The position numbers were made by a program, and so were the translations under genes. From Lysobacterales bacterium (GTDB taxonomy: Bacteria; Pseudomonadota; Gammaproteobacteria; Xanthomonadales; Xanthomonadaceae): a DNA stretch of 49,261 nucleotides. Below the pieces are notes generated by a model. That model was not told the DNA's origin, made no database searches, and was given only the letters and a program-made list of their open reading frames with translations. Positions 7,922 to 16,953 of the stretch are shown piece after piece. The stretch's first letter is position 1, and each line of letters opens with the position of its first letter. The stretch covers positions 1 to 49,261 of the forward strand of contig JAATFG010000066.1 in NCBI GenBank assembly GCA_015655355.1, read 5' to 3'.

Positions 7922-8808
7922 TGCACGCTCCCTTCGATCACGCATTGCACTTCACCGCCGATCCATACGTCGCCTTCGGCATCCACGCGCACTTGCACCT
8001 TGCCGTCGCGGCCGAGTTCGCGGCCCTGGCTGGACGTGTACGGATTCGACGGCAGGCGGCCATGCCGATCGAGCAGGTTGCCAATCAGCGCATTCGCGCT
8101 GCCGGTGACGGGATCTTCGGGCACGCCGACGCCTGGAGCGAACGCGCGCACGACGAGTTGGTGGCCGGCGTTGGCGTCCTTTGCGAAGGCGAACAACGCG
8201 GCCTTGCCGCCTTCGAGCTGCGTGGCGATCGCGGATGCGTCCGCTTGCAGCGCGCGCAGGCTGGCTTCGTCGCGCGCTTCGAGCAGCCACCAGTCGGGGC
8301 CGTTGTTCCAGAGCTCGGGCACGCAGCCGGGTTTGGCGGTCGCGGCCAGCGAAGCGGGCAGCATGGGCGTCATCGTGTCGCGCCGCAGTGCGCGCGGGCT
8401 GCGCACCGTGTAGGTGTCGCCGTCCACGCGCACCGGCAACAGGCCGGCGCCGCATTGCTGCACCAGTTCGCCATTGCGTGGCGTCGCCAGACCGGAGTTC
8501 GTTGCGGCCCATGCCGCGCCGACGCTCGGATGGCCTGCGAACGGCAATTCCGCGCGCGGGGTGAAGATGCGCACGTGGTAACTCGCGGCGCTTTCCGTGA
8601 CCGGCACGAAGAAAACGGTTTCGGACAAATTCAACCACGCGGCCAGTGCCTGCATGCGGGCGCTGTCGAGGCCGTCGGCATCGAGGATCACGCCCAGCGG
8701 ATTGCCGGCGCCGGGGCGGTCGGCGAACACGTCCAGTTGCAGATAGCGTCGTTTCGAAGCCGGGCGCTTGCGGGTCATGCCATTCGATTCGCTGGAAAGG
8801 TTCGCCAT
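7915..8808 (-). CDS. PhzF-family isomerase/epimerase (first copy of a tandem pair)
   Basis: This 297-residue protein shows YLQLDVFADRPGAGNPLGVILD, the catalytic Glu in LSETVFFVP, FAGHPSVGAAWA, and the canonical EDPVTGSANA motif in the second lobe. It is thus the more standard of the two adjacent PhzF paralogues. Two starts are possible: ATG at 8808 (used here) or ATG at 8778 (MTRKRPASKRR), ten codons downstream; homology begins near YLQLDVF, so either fits. It is divergent from lysAC, with 90 bp between the two starts. Confidence 0.87.
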   Translation of the reverse strand: MANLSSESNGMTRKRPASKRRYLQLDVFADRPGAGNPLGVILDADGLDSARMQALAAWLNLSETVFFVPVTESAASYHVRIFTPRAELPFAGHPSVGAAWAATNSGLATPRNGELVQQCGAGLLPVRVDGDTYTVRSPRALRRDTMTPMLPASLAATAKPGCVPELWNNGPDWWLLEARDEASLRALQADASAIATQLEGGKAALFAFAKDANAGHQLVVRAFAPGVGVPEDPVTGSANALIGNLLDRHGRLPSNPYTSSQGRELGRDGKVQVRVDAEGDVWIGGEVQCVIEGSVQW

Positions 8809-8898
8809 TGTAGGCCGTGGATTCCTTTAGAATTGGCAGTTCCTCCCGCAACACAGCGGGTCAACATCCTCGTTTCCTCCACCACCAAGCCAAGCAAA

Positions 8899-11505
8899 AT
8901 GTCCGTTTCCGCAGCTTCCGATCGCTGGATCGTCCTCAAGTTCGGCGGCACTTCGGTGTCGCGTCGCCACCGCTGGGACACGATTGGAAAACTGGCGAAA
9001 AAACGTGCGCAGGAAAATGACGCTCGCGTGCTGGTCGTGGTGTCGGCATTGTCGAACGTCACCAACGAACTGACCGCGATCGCCGATGGCGCCGCCGATG
9101 CGCACGCCCGCGTCGGGAAACTGGTGCAGCGCCACGTCGAATTCGCGCAGGAACTGCAACTCGACGCCGATGCGGTGCTTGGCGCGCGCCTGTCCGCGCT
9201 GCGTGGCTTGTTGACCGATGCGCGCGCGCAAACGCGCCCGCTCGACTGGCAGGCCGAAGTGCTGGGGCAGGGCGAATTGCTCTCGTCCACGCTCGGCGCG
9301 GCCTACCTGGAATCGCAAGGCCTCGACATCGGCTGGATGGACGCGCGCGACTGGCTCGACGCGGTGCCGCCGCAGCCGAACCAGAGCGCGTGGTCGCAGC
9401 GCCTGTCGGTCAACTGCATCAGCACGCCGACGCTGGAATGGAGCACGGGTTTCCGCGCGCAGCCGACGCGCGTGCTGATCACGCAAGGCTTCATCTCGCG
9501 CCATCGCGACGGCGGCACCGCGATCCTCGGCCGCGGCGGCAGCGATACGTCGGCGGCGTATTTCGGCGCGTTGCTCGGTGCGCAGCGCGTCGAAATCTGG
9601 ACCGACGTGCCGGGCATGTTCAGTGCCAATCCGAAGGAAGTGCCGGACGCGCGTCTGCTTTCGCGCCTCGACTATTACGAGGCGCAGGAAATCGCCTCGA
9701 CCGGCGCGAAAGTGCTGCACCCGCGCTCGATCAAGCCGTGCCGCGATGCCGGCGTGCCGATGGCGATCCTCGATACCGAGCGCCCCGAATTGCCGGGCAC
9801 GAGCATCGACGACAACGCCGCGCCGGTGCCGGGCGTCAAGGCGATTTCGCGCCGCAACGGCATCGTGCTGGTGGCGATGCAGAGCAGCCAGATGTGGCAG
9901 CAGGTCGGCTTCCTCGCCGATGCGTTCGCGGTGTTCAAGCAGCACGGCCTTTCCGTCGACTTGATCGGCACTGCTGAGACCAACGTCACCGTGTCGCTGG
10001 ATCCGTCGGAGAACCTGATCAATTCCGACGCGTTGGCCGCGCTGTCTGCCGATCTCGAAAAAATCTGCCGGGTCAAGATCATCGTGCCGTGCGCGGCGAT
10101 CACCCTGGTCGGCCTCGGCATGCGTTCGCTGCTGCACAAGTTGAGCGACGTGTGGGCGACGTTCGGGCGCGAGCGCGTGCACATGATTTCGCAATCGGCG
10201 AACGACTTGAACCTGACCTTCGTCATCGACGAAGCCGATGCCGATGGCCTGCTCGCCGAGTTGCATGCGGAATTGATCGGCAGCGGTGCGATGCCGGTCG
10301 AGGAAACCAGCGTGTTCGGCCCGCGCTGGCGCGAATTGAATGGCCAGGTGCGCAAGCGTCCGACGCCGTGGTTCGCCGCGCCCGACAAGCGCGACGCGCT
10401 GCTGAAGATCGCCGGCAAGGCGACGCCGAGCTACGTCTACAACCTTGCCGTCGTGCGCGAGCGCGCCGCGCAATTGAAGGCGATTGCCGCGATTAGCCAG
10501 CGCTACTACGCGATCAAGGCCAATTCGCATGCGGACATTCTGCGTACGCTGGCCGCGGAAGGCTTCGGCCTGGAATGCGTGAGCCTGGGCGAAATCCGCC
10601 GCGTGCTCGACGCGGTGCCAGGCTTCGATCCGCGCCGCATCCTGTTCACGCCGAGCTTCGCACCGAAACACGAATACGAGGCGGCGTTGCGCATCGGCGC
10701 GACGGTGACGATCGACAGCGTCGAAATCCTGCACGCGTGGCCGGAACTGTTCCGCAACCGCAGCGCGTGGTTGCGCATCGACCTCGGCCATGGCGACGGC
10801 CACCACGCCAAGGTCAATACCGGCGGCAAGCACGCCAAGTTCGGCCTGTCGGTGCAGCGCGTGGACGAGTTCCTCGCCGCGGCGCGCGCGCTGGACGTGA
10901 CCATCGACGGCCTGCACGCGCACATGGGCAGCGGCATCGGCAACCGCGAACACTGGCGGATGATGATGGACGAGCTGGCCGGTTTCGCGCGCCGCATCGG
11001 CAGCGTGAAGACCATCGACCTCGGCGGCGGCTTGCCGATTCCGTACCACGCCGACGACGAACCGTTCGACCTCGACACCTGGGCGCAGGGCCTGGACGAA
11101 ATGAAACAACTGCATCCGGCGTTCGAGCTGGCGATCGAGCCGGGGCGTTTCCTCGTCGCCGAAGCCGGTGTGCTGCTGGCGAAGGCAACCCAGGTGATCG
11201 ACAAGGACGGCGTGCGCCGCGTCGGCCTCGATGCCGGCATGAACACATTGCTGCGTCCGGCGTTGTACGACGCGTGGCACGACGTGCACAACCTGTCGCG
11301 TTTCGGCGCTGCGCAAACCTCGGCGTTCGATGTGGTCGGGCCGATCTGCGAGAGCAGCGACCTGTTCGCCGGCAACCGCCCGTTGCCGGCGGCGACCGCG
11401 CCGGGCGATGTGCTGCTGCTCGCCGACGCCGGCGCCTACGGTTTCAGCATGGCCAGCCGCTACAACCTGCGCGAGCTGCCGGGCGAGGAGATCCTGGATG
11501 TCTGA
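8899..11505 (+). CDS. lysAC: Bifunctional aspartokinase / diaminopimelate decarboxylase
   Basis: The single 868-residue chain joins the first and last enzymes of lysine synthesis. Residues 1 to about 455 are aspartokinase: KFGGTSV (14-20), GRGGSDTSAA, the regulatory ACT region with GLSVDLIGTAETNVTVSLD. Residues from about 500 are PLP-dependent diaminopimelate decarboxylase: the PLP lysine in YYAIKANSH, HAHMGSGIG, DLGGGLPIPY, and AIEPGRFLVAEAG. It therefore makes aspartyl phosphate and also converts meso-diaminopimelate to L-lysine in the cytoplasm. The fusion is known from Xanthomonadales. The ATG at 8899 precedes homology directly; a TAGAAT -10-like box lies at 8828-8833. Its stop overlaps the murL start by 8 bp, tying lysine/DAP flux to wall-precursor genes. 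Confidence 0.95.
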   Translation: MSVSAASDRWIVLKFGGTSVSRRHRWDTIGKLAKKRAQENDARVLVVVSALSNVTNELTAIADGAADAHARVGKLVQRHVEFAQELQLDADAVLGARLSALRGLLTDARAQTRPLDWQAEVLGQGELLSSTLGAAYLESQGLDIGWMDARDWLDAVPPQPNQSAWSQRLSVNCISTPTLEWSTGFRAQPTRVLITQGFISRHRDGGTAILGRGGSDTSAAYFGALLGAQRVEIWTDVPGMFSANPKEVPDARLLSRLDYYEAQEIASTGAKVLHPRSIKPCRDAGVPMAILDTERPELPGTSIDDNAAPVPGVKAISRRNGIVLVAMQSSQMWQQVGFLADAFAVFKQHGLSVDLIGTAETNVTVSLDPSENLINSDALAALSADLEKICRVKIIVPCAAITLVGLGMRSLLHKLSDVWATFGRERVHMISQSANDLNLTFVIDEADADGLLAELHAELIGSGAMPVEETSVFGPRWRELNGQVRKRPTPWFAAPDKRDALLKIAGKATPSYVYNLAVVRERAAQLKAIAAISQRYYAIKANSHADILRTLAAEGFGLECVSLGEIRRVLDAVPGFDPRRILFTPSFAPKHEYEAALRIGATVTIDSVEILHAWPELFRNRSAWLRIDLGHGDGHHAKVNTGGKHAKFGLSVQRVDEFLAAARALDVTIDGLHAHMGSGIGNREHWRMMMDELAGFARRIGSVKTIDLGGGLPIPYHADDEPFDLDTWAQGLDEMKQLHPAFELAIEPGRFLVAEAGVLLAKATQVIDKDGVRRVGLDAGMNTLLRPALYDAWHDVHNLSRFGAAQTSAFDVVGPICESSDLFAGNRPLPAATAPGDVLLLADAGAYGFSMASRYNLRELPGEEILDV

Positions 11506-12898
11506 CCTGGCGCAAAAAACGATTTTGTTCTCGCGCGATGCGGTGAAGAGCTTTCGCTTCGTGCGCTGCGGCTTCGATGCGCAAAGCGGTGTGGCGTCGC
11601 TGACCTACGCGTTCGACGAAAATCTGGAATTGACCGAAAAAATCGTGTTCCCGGGTGCGCCGTTCGAACTCGACGACAAGCGTGCGGTGGCGGTCGAGCG
11701 TGCGTTGCACCTGCTGCACCTGATCGCCGGCGTCAGCTATTACAAGGCCGCGGTGCCGCAGGACATCCGCATCGAATCGCAGCCGATCGATGCGGAAACC
11801 GCTGGGTTCCTCGAAACCGTTTACGAAAACGGGTTGGGTGAATTCGCCTATCGCAACGGCTTGAATTTGCGCGGCAAGATCAAGTTCCCGATCGGCCCCC
11901 TCACTCCGGCTCTCCCCCCGGCAGGCGCGGGAGAGAGGGCGCAAGCGCTGGGCCTGCGCGAACACGCGCTGGTCGCCATCGGCGGCGGCAAGGATTCGCT
12001 GGTCAGCATCGAAGCGCTGCGCTCGGCGGATGTCGAACAGACGGTGACGTGGATCGGCGGTTCGCAACTGATCGCCGCGTGCGCCGCGCGCACCGGCCTG
12101 CCGACGTTCAACATCAGCCGCGCGCTGGCGCCGGAATTGTTCGAGTTGAACCGGCAGGGCGCGTACAACGGGCATATCCCGGTGACCGCGATCAATTCGG
12201 CGATCATGCTGCTGGCCGCGTTGCTGAGCGATGCGAACCAGGTGGTGTTCTCGAACGAACGCTCGGCCAGCTATGGTTCGCTGATTCCGGGAACGGGCGA
12301 AGTCAACCACCAGTGGTCGAAAGGCTGGCAGTTCGAGCAGTTGCTCGGCGAGTACGTGGAAAAACGCATCGCCGGCGACCTGCATTACTACTCGTTGCTG
12401 CGTCCGTTCTCGGAGCTGGCGGTGGCGCGGCAGTTCGCCAGGAATTCGCACTACGACGCCTATTTCTCCAGTTGCAACCGCAATTTCCACATCCTCGGCG
12501 AGCGCCCGGCCAACCGCTGGTGCGGGATGTGCCCGAAATGCCATTTCGTGTTCCTCGCGCTGGCGCCGTTCATGCCGAAGACGCGCCTGGTCGGCATCTT
12601 CGGCCGCAACCTGCTCGACGACGAAGCGCAGACCGCCGGCTACGACGCGCTGCTCGAGTTCGAGGACCACAAGCCGTTCGAGTGCGTCGGCGAAGGCAAG
12701 GAGTCGCGCGCGGCCTTGGCCACGCTCGGCGAACGCGCCGAATGGAAGGAGGACGCGCTGGTGGCGCGTTTCAACAAGCTGATCCGGCCGCAGTTGAACG
12801 CCGCCGAATTGAAGATCGAACCGCTGTTGTCGATTGACGACGAACATCGGATTCCTTCCGCGTTGTGGCAGGAGCTGGAGCCGAATTTCGCGGCATGA
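11498..12898 (+). CDS. murL: UDP-MurNAc-L-alanyl-L-glutamate epimerase MurL
   Basis: The 466-residue protein carries a PP-loop-like ATP site ([13 protein letters not shown], about residues 160-172), then [36 protein letters not shown], and the cysteine-rich [10 protein letters not shown] plus [20 protein letters not shown]. This is the MurL family, which, as shown in Xanthomonas, epimerises the terminal L-Glu of UDP-MurNAc-L-Ala-L-Glu to D-Glu using ATP. It makes a free D-Glu pool from MurI unnecessary. Residues about 132-150 ([19 protein letters not shown]) are encoded by a palindromic repeat inserted in frame just before the PP-loop. It overlaps lysAC by 8 bp and murD2 by 4 bp (ATGA). Confidence 0.93.
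   Translation: MSDLAQKTILFSRDAVKSFRFVRCGFDAQSGVASLTYAFDENLELTEKIVFPGAPFELDDKRAVAVERALHLLHLIAGVSYYKAAVPQDIRIESQPIDAETAGFLETVYENGLGEFAYRNGLNLRGKIKFPIGPLTPALPPAGAGERAQALGLREHALVAIGGGKDSLVSIEALRSADVEQTVTWIGGSQLIAACAARTGLPTFNISRALAPELFELNRQGAYNGHIPVTAINSAIMLLAALLSDANQVVFSNERSASYGSLIPGTGEVNHQWSKGWQFEQLLGEYVEKRIAGDLHYYSLLRPFSELAVARQFARNSHYDAYFSSCNRNFHILGERPANRWCGMCPKCHFVFLALAPFMPKTRLVGIFGRNLLDDEAQTAGYDALLEFEDHKPFECVGEGKESRAALATLGERAEWKEDALVARFNKLIRPQLNAAELKIEPLLSIDDEHRIPSALWQELEPNFAA
11895..11950 (+). repeat. Palindromic repeat element inserted in frame within murL
   Basis: A C-rich run leading to CTCTCCC (11910-11916) pairs with GGGAGAG (11929-11935) across a 12-base loop, with outer CCCTC/GAGGG arms also complementary. 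The sequence resembles the CTCTCCC...GGGAGAG palindromes usually seen between genes in Xanthomonadales. Here it is read through as about 19 codons of MurL. Confidence 0.7.
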
Positions 12899-14298
12899 AG
12901 CTCGATGCGCTCGCCTCGTTGAACGTCGCCTTGTGGGGTTGGGGCCGCGAAGGCCGCGCCGCGTATCGCGCGCTGCGTTCGCGCTTCGCCGACAAGCCGC
13001 TGGCGCTGTTCTGCGGCGAAGCCGAAGTGGCCGATGCGAACGCGCTGGGCGATGCGCATTTGCGCGTGCAGCTTGACGCCAGCGCCGCGCATTTGTCCGC
13101 GTTCGACGTGGTGGTCAAGTCGCCGGGCATTTCACCGTACAAGCCCGAGGCATTGGCCGCGGCCAAGAACGGCACGCGCTTCATCGGCGGTACCGCGTTG
13201 TGGTTTGCCGAACATGCCGATGAAAACGGCCGTGTCGCCGATTGCGTGTGCGTGACCGGAACCAAGGGAAAATCGACCACGACCGCGTTGCTGGCGCATC
13301 TGCTGCGCGCCGCGGGAAAACGTACCGGACTGGCCGGCAACATCGGCTTGCCGTTGCTGGAAGTGTTGAATCCACAGCCGGCGCCGGAATTCTGGGCGAT
13401 CGAATTGTCGAGCTACCAAACCCGCGACGTCGCGCACAGCGGCGCGCATCCCGACGTCGCCGTCGTGCTCAACATTTTCCCCGAGCATCTCGACTGGCAC
13501 GGCAGCCAAGCGCGCTACGTCGAGGACAAGCTTTCGCTGGTGACGGAAGGCAAGCCGCGCATCGCGGTGTTGAACGCGCAAGACCCGTTCCTGGACAAGC
13601 TTGATTTGCCGCATTCGGAAATCCGCTGGTTCAATCGCGACGATGGCTGGCACCTGCGCGAAGACGACCTGTACCGCGGCGATGCACTCGTGCTCGACAC
13701 GCGTGCCGCGCCGCTGCCGGGCCGGCACAACCGCGGCAACCTGTGCGCGGTGCTGACCGCGATCGAAGCGCTCGGCCTCGATGCGCTGCCGTTGGCGAAG
13801 CGCGTGCTGGACTTCAAGCCGTTGCCGCATCGCCTGCAGGTGCTGGGCGAGCACGATGGCTGCGTGTTCGTCAACGATTCGATCAGCACCACGCCGCACG
13901 CCACGCTGGCCGCGCTGGACGTGTTTGCACACGAGCAGGTGGCGGTGTTGGTTGGTGGACATGATCGCGGTTTGCCGTGGGAAGATTTTGTCGCCTCGGT
14001 GGCGAAAGATCCGCCATGCGCGATCGTCACGATGGGCGCGAATGGCCCGCGCATCCATGCGTTGCTCGAGGAAATCGGCGAAGCCGCCGGCTTCCAACTG
14101 GCGAGTGCGGATGACCTGGCCGATGCGGTGGCGAAAGCGAAATCCTTGTTGCCGGCCGGTGGCGTGATCCTGCTTTCGCCCGGCGCGCCGAGCTTCGGCG
14201 CGTACAAGGACTACGTCGCGCGCGGGCGCCATTTCGCCGAGCTGGGCGGTTTCGATCCGGATTCGATCAGCAGCATTCCGGGCCTCGGCGTGGCCTGA
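12895..14298 (+). CDS. murD2: UDP-MurNAc-L-alanine:L-glutamate ligase MurD2
   Basis: The 467-residue protein is a Mur ligase: an N-terminal Rossmann-like domain ([17 protein letters not shown]), the ATP-binding loop [16 protein letters not shown] near residues 122-137, the central motif [13 protein letters not shown], and a C-terminal domain with [16 protein letters not shown] and [22 protein letters not shown]. The C-terminal part resembles MurD. Its coupling to murL by a 4-bp ATGA overlap identifies it as MurD2, which adds L-Glu (not D-Glu) to UDP-MurNAc-L-Ala; MurL then inverts the residue. A canonical MurD may exist elsewhere; alternative annotation is simply MurD. Confidence 0.92.
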   Translation: MKLDALASLNVALWGWGREGRAAYRALRSRFADKPLALFCGEAEVADANALGDAHLRVQLDASAAHLSAFDVVVKSPGISPYKPEALAAAKNGTRFIGGTALWFAEHADENGRVADCVCVTGTKGKSTTTALLAHLLRAAGKRTGLAGNIGLPLLEVLNPQPAPEFWAIELSSYQTRDVAHSGAHPDVAVVLNIFPEHLDWHGSQARYVEDKLSLVTEGKPRIAVLNAQDPFLDKLDLPHSEIRWFNRDDGWHLREDDLYRGDALVLDTRAAPLPGRHNRGNLCAVLTAIEALGLDALPLAKRVLDFKPLPHRLQVLGEHDGCVFVNDSISTTPHATLAALDVFAHEQVAVLVGGHDRGLPWEDFVASVAKDPPCAIVTMGANGPRIHALLEEIGEAAGFQLASADDLADAVAKAKSLLPAGGVILLSPGAPSFGAYKDYVARGRHFAELGGFDPDSISSIPGLGVA

Positions 14299-14300
14299 GC

Positions 14301-14325
14301 GCAGGCGTGGCTTGGTCGCGCCTGC
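14301..14325 (+). terminator. Hairpin after murD2, possible terminator
   Basis: GCAGGCG (14301-14307) and CGCCTGC (14319-14325) form a 7-bp stem with an 11-base loop, starting 3 bases after the murD2 stop. There is no T-run, so intrinsic termination is uncertain. Confidence 0.3.
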
Positions 14326-14403
14326 CTCGATCGGGATTTCGTGCTTCGACGTATCGGGTCGAATGCGGGACAATGCACGGGTTGTTCCCCTACGCAACCC
14401 ACC

Positions 14404-15921
14404 ATGTCCACTGAAGAACGTATCCGCAACGCCCGTTTGCGCGCTCTCGTCATGCCTGCCGAGCGGGCCGCCGCTTTCATCCAGCCCGGCGAGAACGTCG
14501 CCATGAGCGGCTTCACCGGTTCCGGTTATCCCAAGGCGGTGCCGCTGGCGCTGGCCGGGCACATCGAGCGCGCGCATGCCGCGGGCCAGCCGTTCCAGAT
14601 CAAGGTGTTGACCGGCGCTTCGACCGCGCCGGAACTCGACGGTGCGCTGGCCAAGGTCGACGGCATGTCGATGCGCTTGCCGTTCCAGACCGATCCGACC
14701 GCGCGCAACAAGATCAACGCCGGGCAGATGGAATACATCGACATGCACCTGAGCCATGTCGCGCAGCAGACGTGGTTTGGCACCTATGGCGAACTCGACA
14801 CCGCGATCGTCGAAGTCTCGGCGATCCGCGAGGATGGTCGCCTCGTTCCTTCCACCTCGGTCGGCAACAACAAGACCTGGCTGGACCTGGCGAAGAAGGT
14901 GATCATCGAGGTCAACCACTGGCAGCCGGCCGGCGTCGACGGCATGCATGATGTGTATTACGGCACCGCGTTGCCGCCGCACCGCAGGCCGATCCCGCTG
15001 GTCAACGCCAACGACCGCATCGGCGAGCCGTACCTGCGCGTCGACCTGGACAAGGTCGTGGCCGTGGTCGAAACCGACGGGCCGGACCGCAATTCGCCGT
15101 TCAAGCCGGCCGATGCGGAAAGCGAGCGGATCGCCGCGCACCTGATCGAATTCCTCCAGCACGAAGTGAAGCAGGGGCGCCTGCCGCGAAATCTCCTGCC
15201 GCTGCAATCCGGCGTCGGCAACATCCCGAACGCGGTGCTCGCCGGCTTGGGCAAAAGCGGCCTGCGCGACCTCAACGCCTTCACCGAAGTGATCCAGGAC
15301 GGCATGCTCGATCTGCTGAAATCCGGCGTGCTCAAGAGCGCGTCGTGCACCGGCTTCGCGCTCAGCCCGGAGGCGAACGAGGAGTTCAAGCGCAACATCG
15401 CCTTCTATCGCGAGCGCATCGTGATGCGCACCCAGGAAATCTCCAACCATCCGGAACTGGTGCGCCGCCTCGGCTGCATTGCAATGAACGGCATGATCGA
15501 GGCCGACCTGTACGGCAACGTCAATTCCACCCACGTGATGGGCACGAAGATCATGAACGGCATCGGCGGTTCCGGCGACTTCGCGCGCAACGGTTTCCTG
15601 TCCACTTTCCTGAGCCCGAGCACGGCCAAGAACGGCACGATTTCCGCGCTGGTGCCGATGGTCAGCCACGTCGACCACACCGAGCACGACGTCAGCGTGA
15701 TCGTCACCGAGCAGGGCCTCGCGGATTTGCGCGGCCTCTCGCCCAAGCAGCGCGCGAAGGCATTGCTCGCCCACTGCGTGCATCCGGATTACCGCGACCC
15801 GTTGCAGGGCTATTTCGACCGCGCTTCGCGCGACAGCTTCGGCAAGCACACGCCGCACTTGCTGCCCGAAGCGCTGTCGTGGCACCAGCGCTGGCTCGAC
15901 ACCGGCACGATGCAGGCCTGA
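14404..15921 (+). CDS. Acetyl-CoA hydrolase/transferase family protein (succinate:acetate CoA-transferase type)
   Basis: The 505-residue protein opens with IRNARLRALVMPAERAAAFIQPGENVAMSGFTGSGYPKAVP. It contains the block QSGVGNIPNAVLAGL, the likely catalytic-glutamate region LNAFTEVIQDGMLDLLKSG, and the glycine-rich loop GTKIMNGIGGSGDFARNGFL, all typical of Cat1/ACH1 enzymes. These move CoA between acetyl-CoA, succinate and acetate, handling acetate in central metabolism. Length and C-terminal FGKHTPHLLPEALSWHQRW fit the family. The ATG at 14404 has homology from the start. The gene is monocistronic and shares a terminator with bfr. Confidence 0.9.
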   Translation: MSTEERIRNARLRALVMPAERAAAFIQPGENVAMSGFTGSGYPKAVPLALAGHIERAHAAGQPFQIKVLTGASTAPELDGALAKVDGMSMRLPFQTDPTARNKINAGQMEYIDMHLSHVAQQTWFGTYGELDTAIVEVSAIREDGRLVPSTSVGNNKTWLDLAKKVIIEVNHWQPAGVDGMHDVYYGTALPPHRRPIPLVNANDRIGEPYLRVDLDKVVAVVETDGPDRNSPFKPADAESERIAAHLIEFLQHEVKQGRLPRNLLPLQSGVGNIPNAVLAGLGKSGLRDLNAFTEVIQDGMLDLLKSGVLKSASCTGFALSPEANEEFKRNIAFYRERIVMRTQEISNHPELVRRLGCIAMNGMIEADLYGNVNSTHVMGTKIMNGIGGSGDFARNGFLSTFLSPSTAKNGTISALVPMVSHVDHTEHDVSVIVTEQGLADLRGLSPKQRAKALLAHCVHPDYRDPLQGYFDRASRDSFGKHTPHLLPEALSWHQRWLDTGTMQA

Positions 15922-15941
15922 TCGGTTCAGGCCAAAAACGA

Positions 15942-15964
15942 AAAAGGCCGCAATGCGGCCTTTT
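15942..15964. terminator. Bidirectional rho-independent terminator
   Basis: The stem GGCCGC/GCGGCC (15946-15951, 15955-15960) with an AAT loop is flanked by A4 and T4. It lies between the convergent CoA-transferase and bacterioferritin genes and can serve both. Confidence 0.9.
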
Positions 15965-15987
15965 CACGTGCCTGCGGATGGACAGGC

Positions 15988-16458
15988 TCAACCGTCGAGC
16001 TTGGTCTGCAGGTAGCTCGGTTCGCCGATGCGGGCGACCAGGTCGAGCTGGGTTTCCAGCCAGTCGACGTGTTCCTCTTCCGAATCGAGGATGTCGGCGA
16101 ACAGCTTGCGGCTGATGTAGTCCTTGATCTGCTCGCTGTAGGCGATGGCTTCGCGCAGCAGCGGGATCGCGTCCATTTCCAGCGCCAGGTCGCACTCGAA
16201 GATTTCCTTCGGGTTCTCGCCGATGCGCAATTTGCCCAGCGCCTGGAAATTCGGCAGGCCTTCGAGGAACAGGATGCGGTCGGCCAGCCAGTCGGCGTGC
16301 TTCATCTCGTCGATCGATTCCTTGATCTCGTGCTCGGCCAGTTCCTTCAGTCCCCAGTTCTTCAGCATCTTGCCGTGCAGGTAGTACTGGTTGATCGCGG
16401 TCAGCTCGTTGTACAGGGCCTTGTTGAGGTATTCGATGACCTTGGCATCGCCTTTCAT
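15988..16458 (-). CDS. bfr: Bacterioferritin
   Basis: The 156-residue protein matches bacterioferritin end to end. The di-iron ferroxidase ligands Glu18, Glu51, His54, Glu94, Glu127 and His130 are all present, as is the haem-ligand Met52. Twenty-four subunits form a cytoplasmic shell that oxidises and stores iron as a ferric mineral. A GGAG ribosome-binding sequence precedes the ATG at 16458. The ferredoxin gene bfd, whose product reduces and releases the stored iron, lies 111 bp upstream on the same strand. The gap could hold a separate bfr promoter (TTAATC -10-like sequence near 16490), so the two may respond differently to iron. Confidence 0.96.
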   Translation of the reverse strand: MKGDAKVIEYLNKALYNELTAINQYYLHGKMLKNWGLKELAEHEIKESIDEMKHADWLADRILFLEGLPNFQALGKLRIGENPKEIFECDLALEMDAIPLLREAIAYSEQIKDYISRKLFADILDSEEEHVDWLETQLDLVARIGEPSYLQTKLDG

Positions 16459-16569
16459 GGCGTACTCCGATGGCGTGGAAACGGCATCAGATTAATCGTT
16501 CGCGCGCGGCGATGGCGAAATGCGAATCGGGCTGGTTTCGTTCCGCAGCGTGCACGGAAACCCGCACGC

Positions 16570-16770
16570 TCACGCGGCGCAGAGCACCGGCAGCGGGAAT
16601 TCGGCCCGGGCGTGGAATTCGTCGAGCATTTCCGCCGCCACTTGCAGGCAACTGCCGCAGGTGGAACCGCAGCCGGTACGCATGGTCAATTCGGACGCGG
16701 TACGGCAGCCCGCGGCGGCGGCGTCGCGGATGTGGCGGTCGGTGATTCCGTTGCAGACACAGACAAACAT
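16570..16770 (-). CDS. bfd: Bacterioferritin-associated ferredoxin
   Basis: The 66-residue protein starts MFVCVCNGITDRHIRDAA. Four cysteines at 4, 6, 38 and 41 coordinate the [2Fe-2S] cluster of Bfd, which docks on bacterioferritin and delivers electrons to the core haem so that iron is released. The ATG at 16770 leaves Cys4 and Cys6 in the usual place; longer upstream starts would add non-homologous residues. A sigma-70 promoter overlapped by a Fur-type box lies 41-70 bases upstream, fitting induction under iron starvation. bfr lies downstream on the same strand. Confidence 0.93.
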   Translation of the reverse strand: MFVCVCNGITDRHIRDAAAAGCRTASELTMRTGCGSTCGSCLQVAAEMLDEFHARAEFPLPVLCAA

Positions 16771-16810
16771 GGACGTGCGAATGCTGGCGGCCGGGGCTGG
16801 CTCGGGGGCA

Positions 16811-16839
16811 ATTCCATCAGGAATGAGAATGATTGTCAA
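16811..16839 (-). promoter_or_regulatory. Sigma-70 promoter of bfd
   Basis: On the minus strand a perfect TTGACA -35 (16834-16839) is followed after 17 bases by TGGAAT (16811-16816). The -35 and spacer are covered by a Fur-like box (16822-16841). Confidence 0.6.
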
Positions 16840-16841
16840 TT
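16822..16841 (-). promoter_or_regulatory. Fur box of bfd
   Basis: The plus-strand sequence AATGAGAATGATTGTCAATT matches the Fur consensus; as 7-1-7 it is TGAGAAT-G-ATTGTCA. It overlaps the bfd -35 element, the expected place for repression by Fe-Fur. Confidence 0.7.
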
Positions 16842-16953
16842 GTGAACGCGGGTGGCATTTGACAGGTTGCCAGGCGGTTTCACGTTCCATGCACCTGCCG
16901 AGGGTTAGCTTCACGAACCTGAAGCAAACACATCACGGCATGGAGGCGCGGAA

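Noticed and set aside
8827-11316. Long open frame (829 codons) antisense to lysAC
   Set aside because: His/Arg/Gln-rich composition without any domain; it is the usual GC-rich shadow of a strongly supported gene.
13132-15885. 917-codon open frame antisense to murD2 and the CoA-transferase
   Set aside because: Spans two unrelated real genes and the gap between them; composition is that of a frame shadow.
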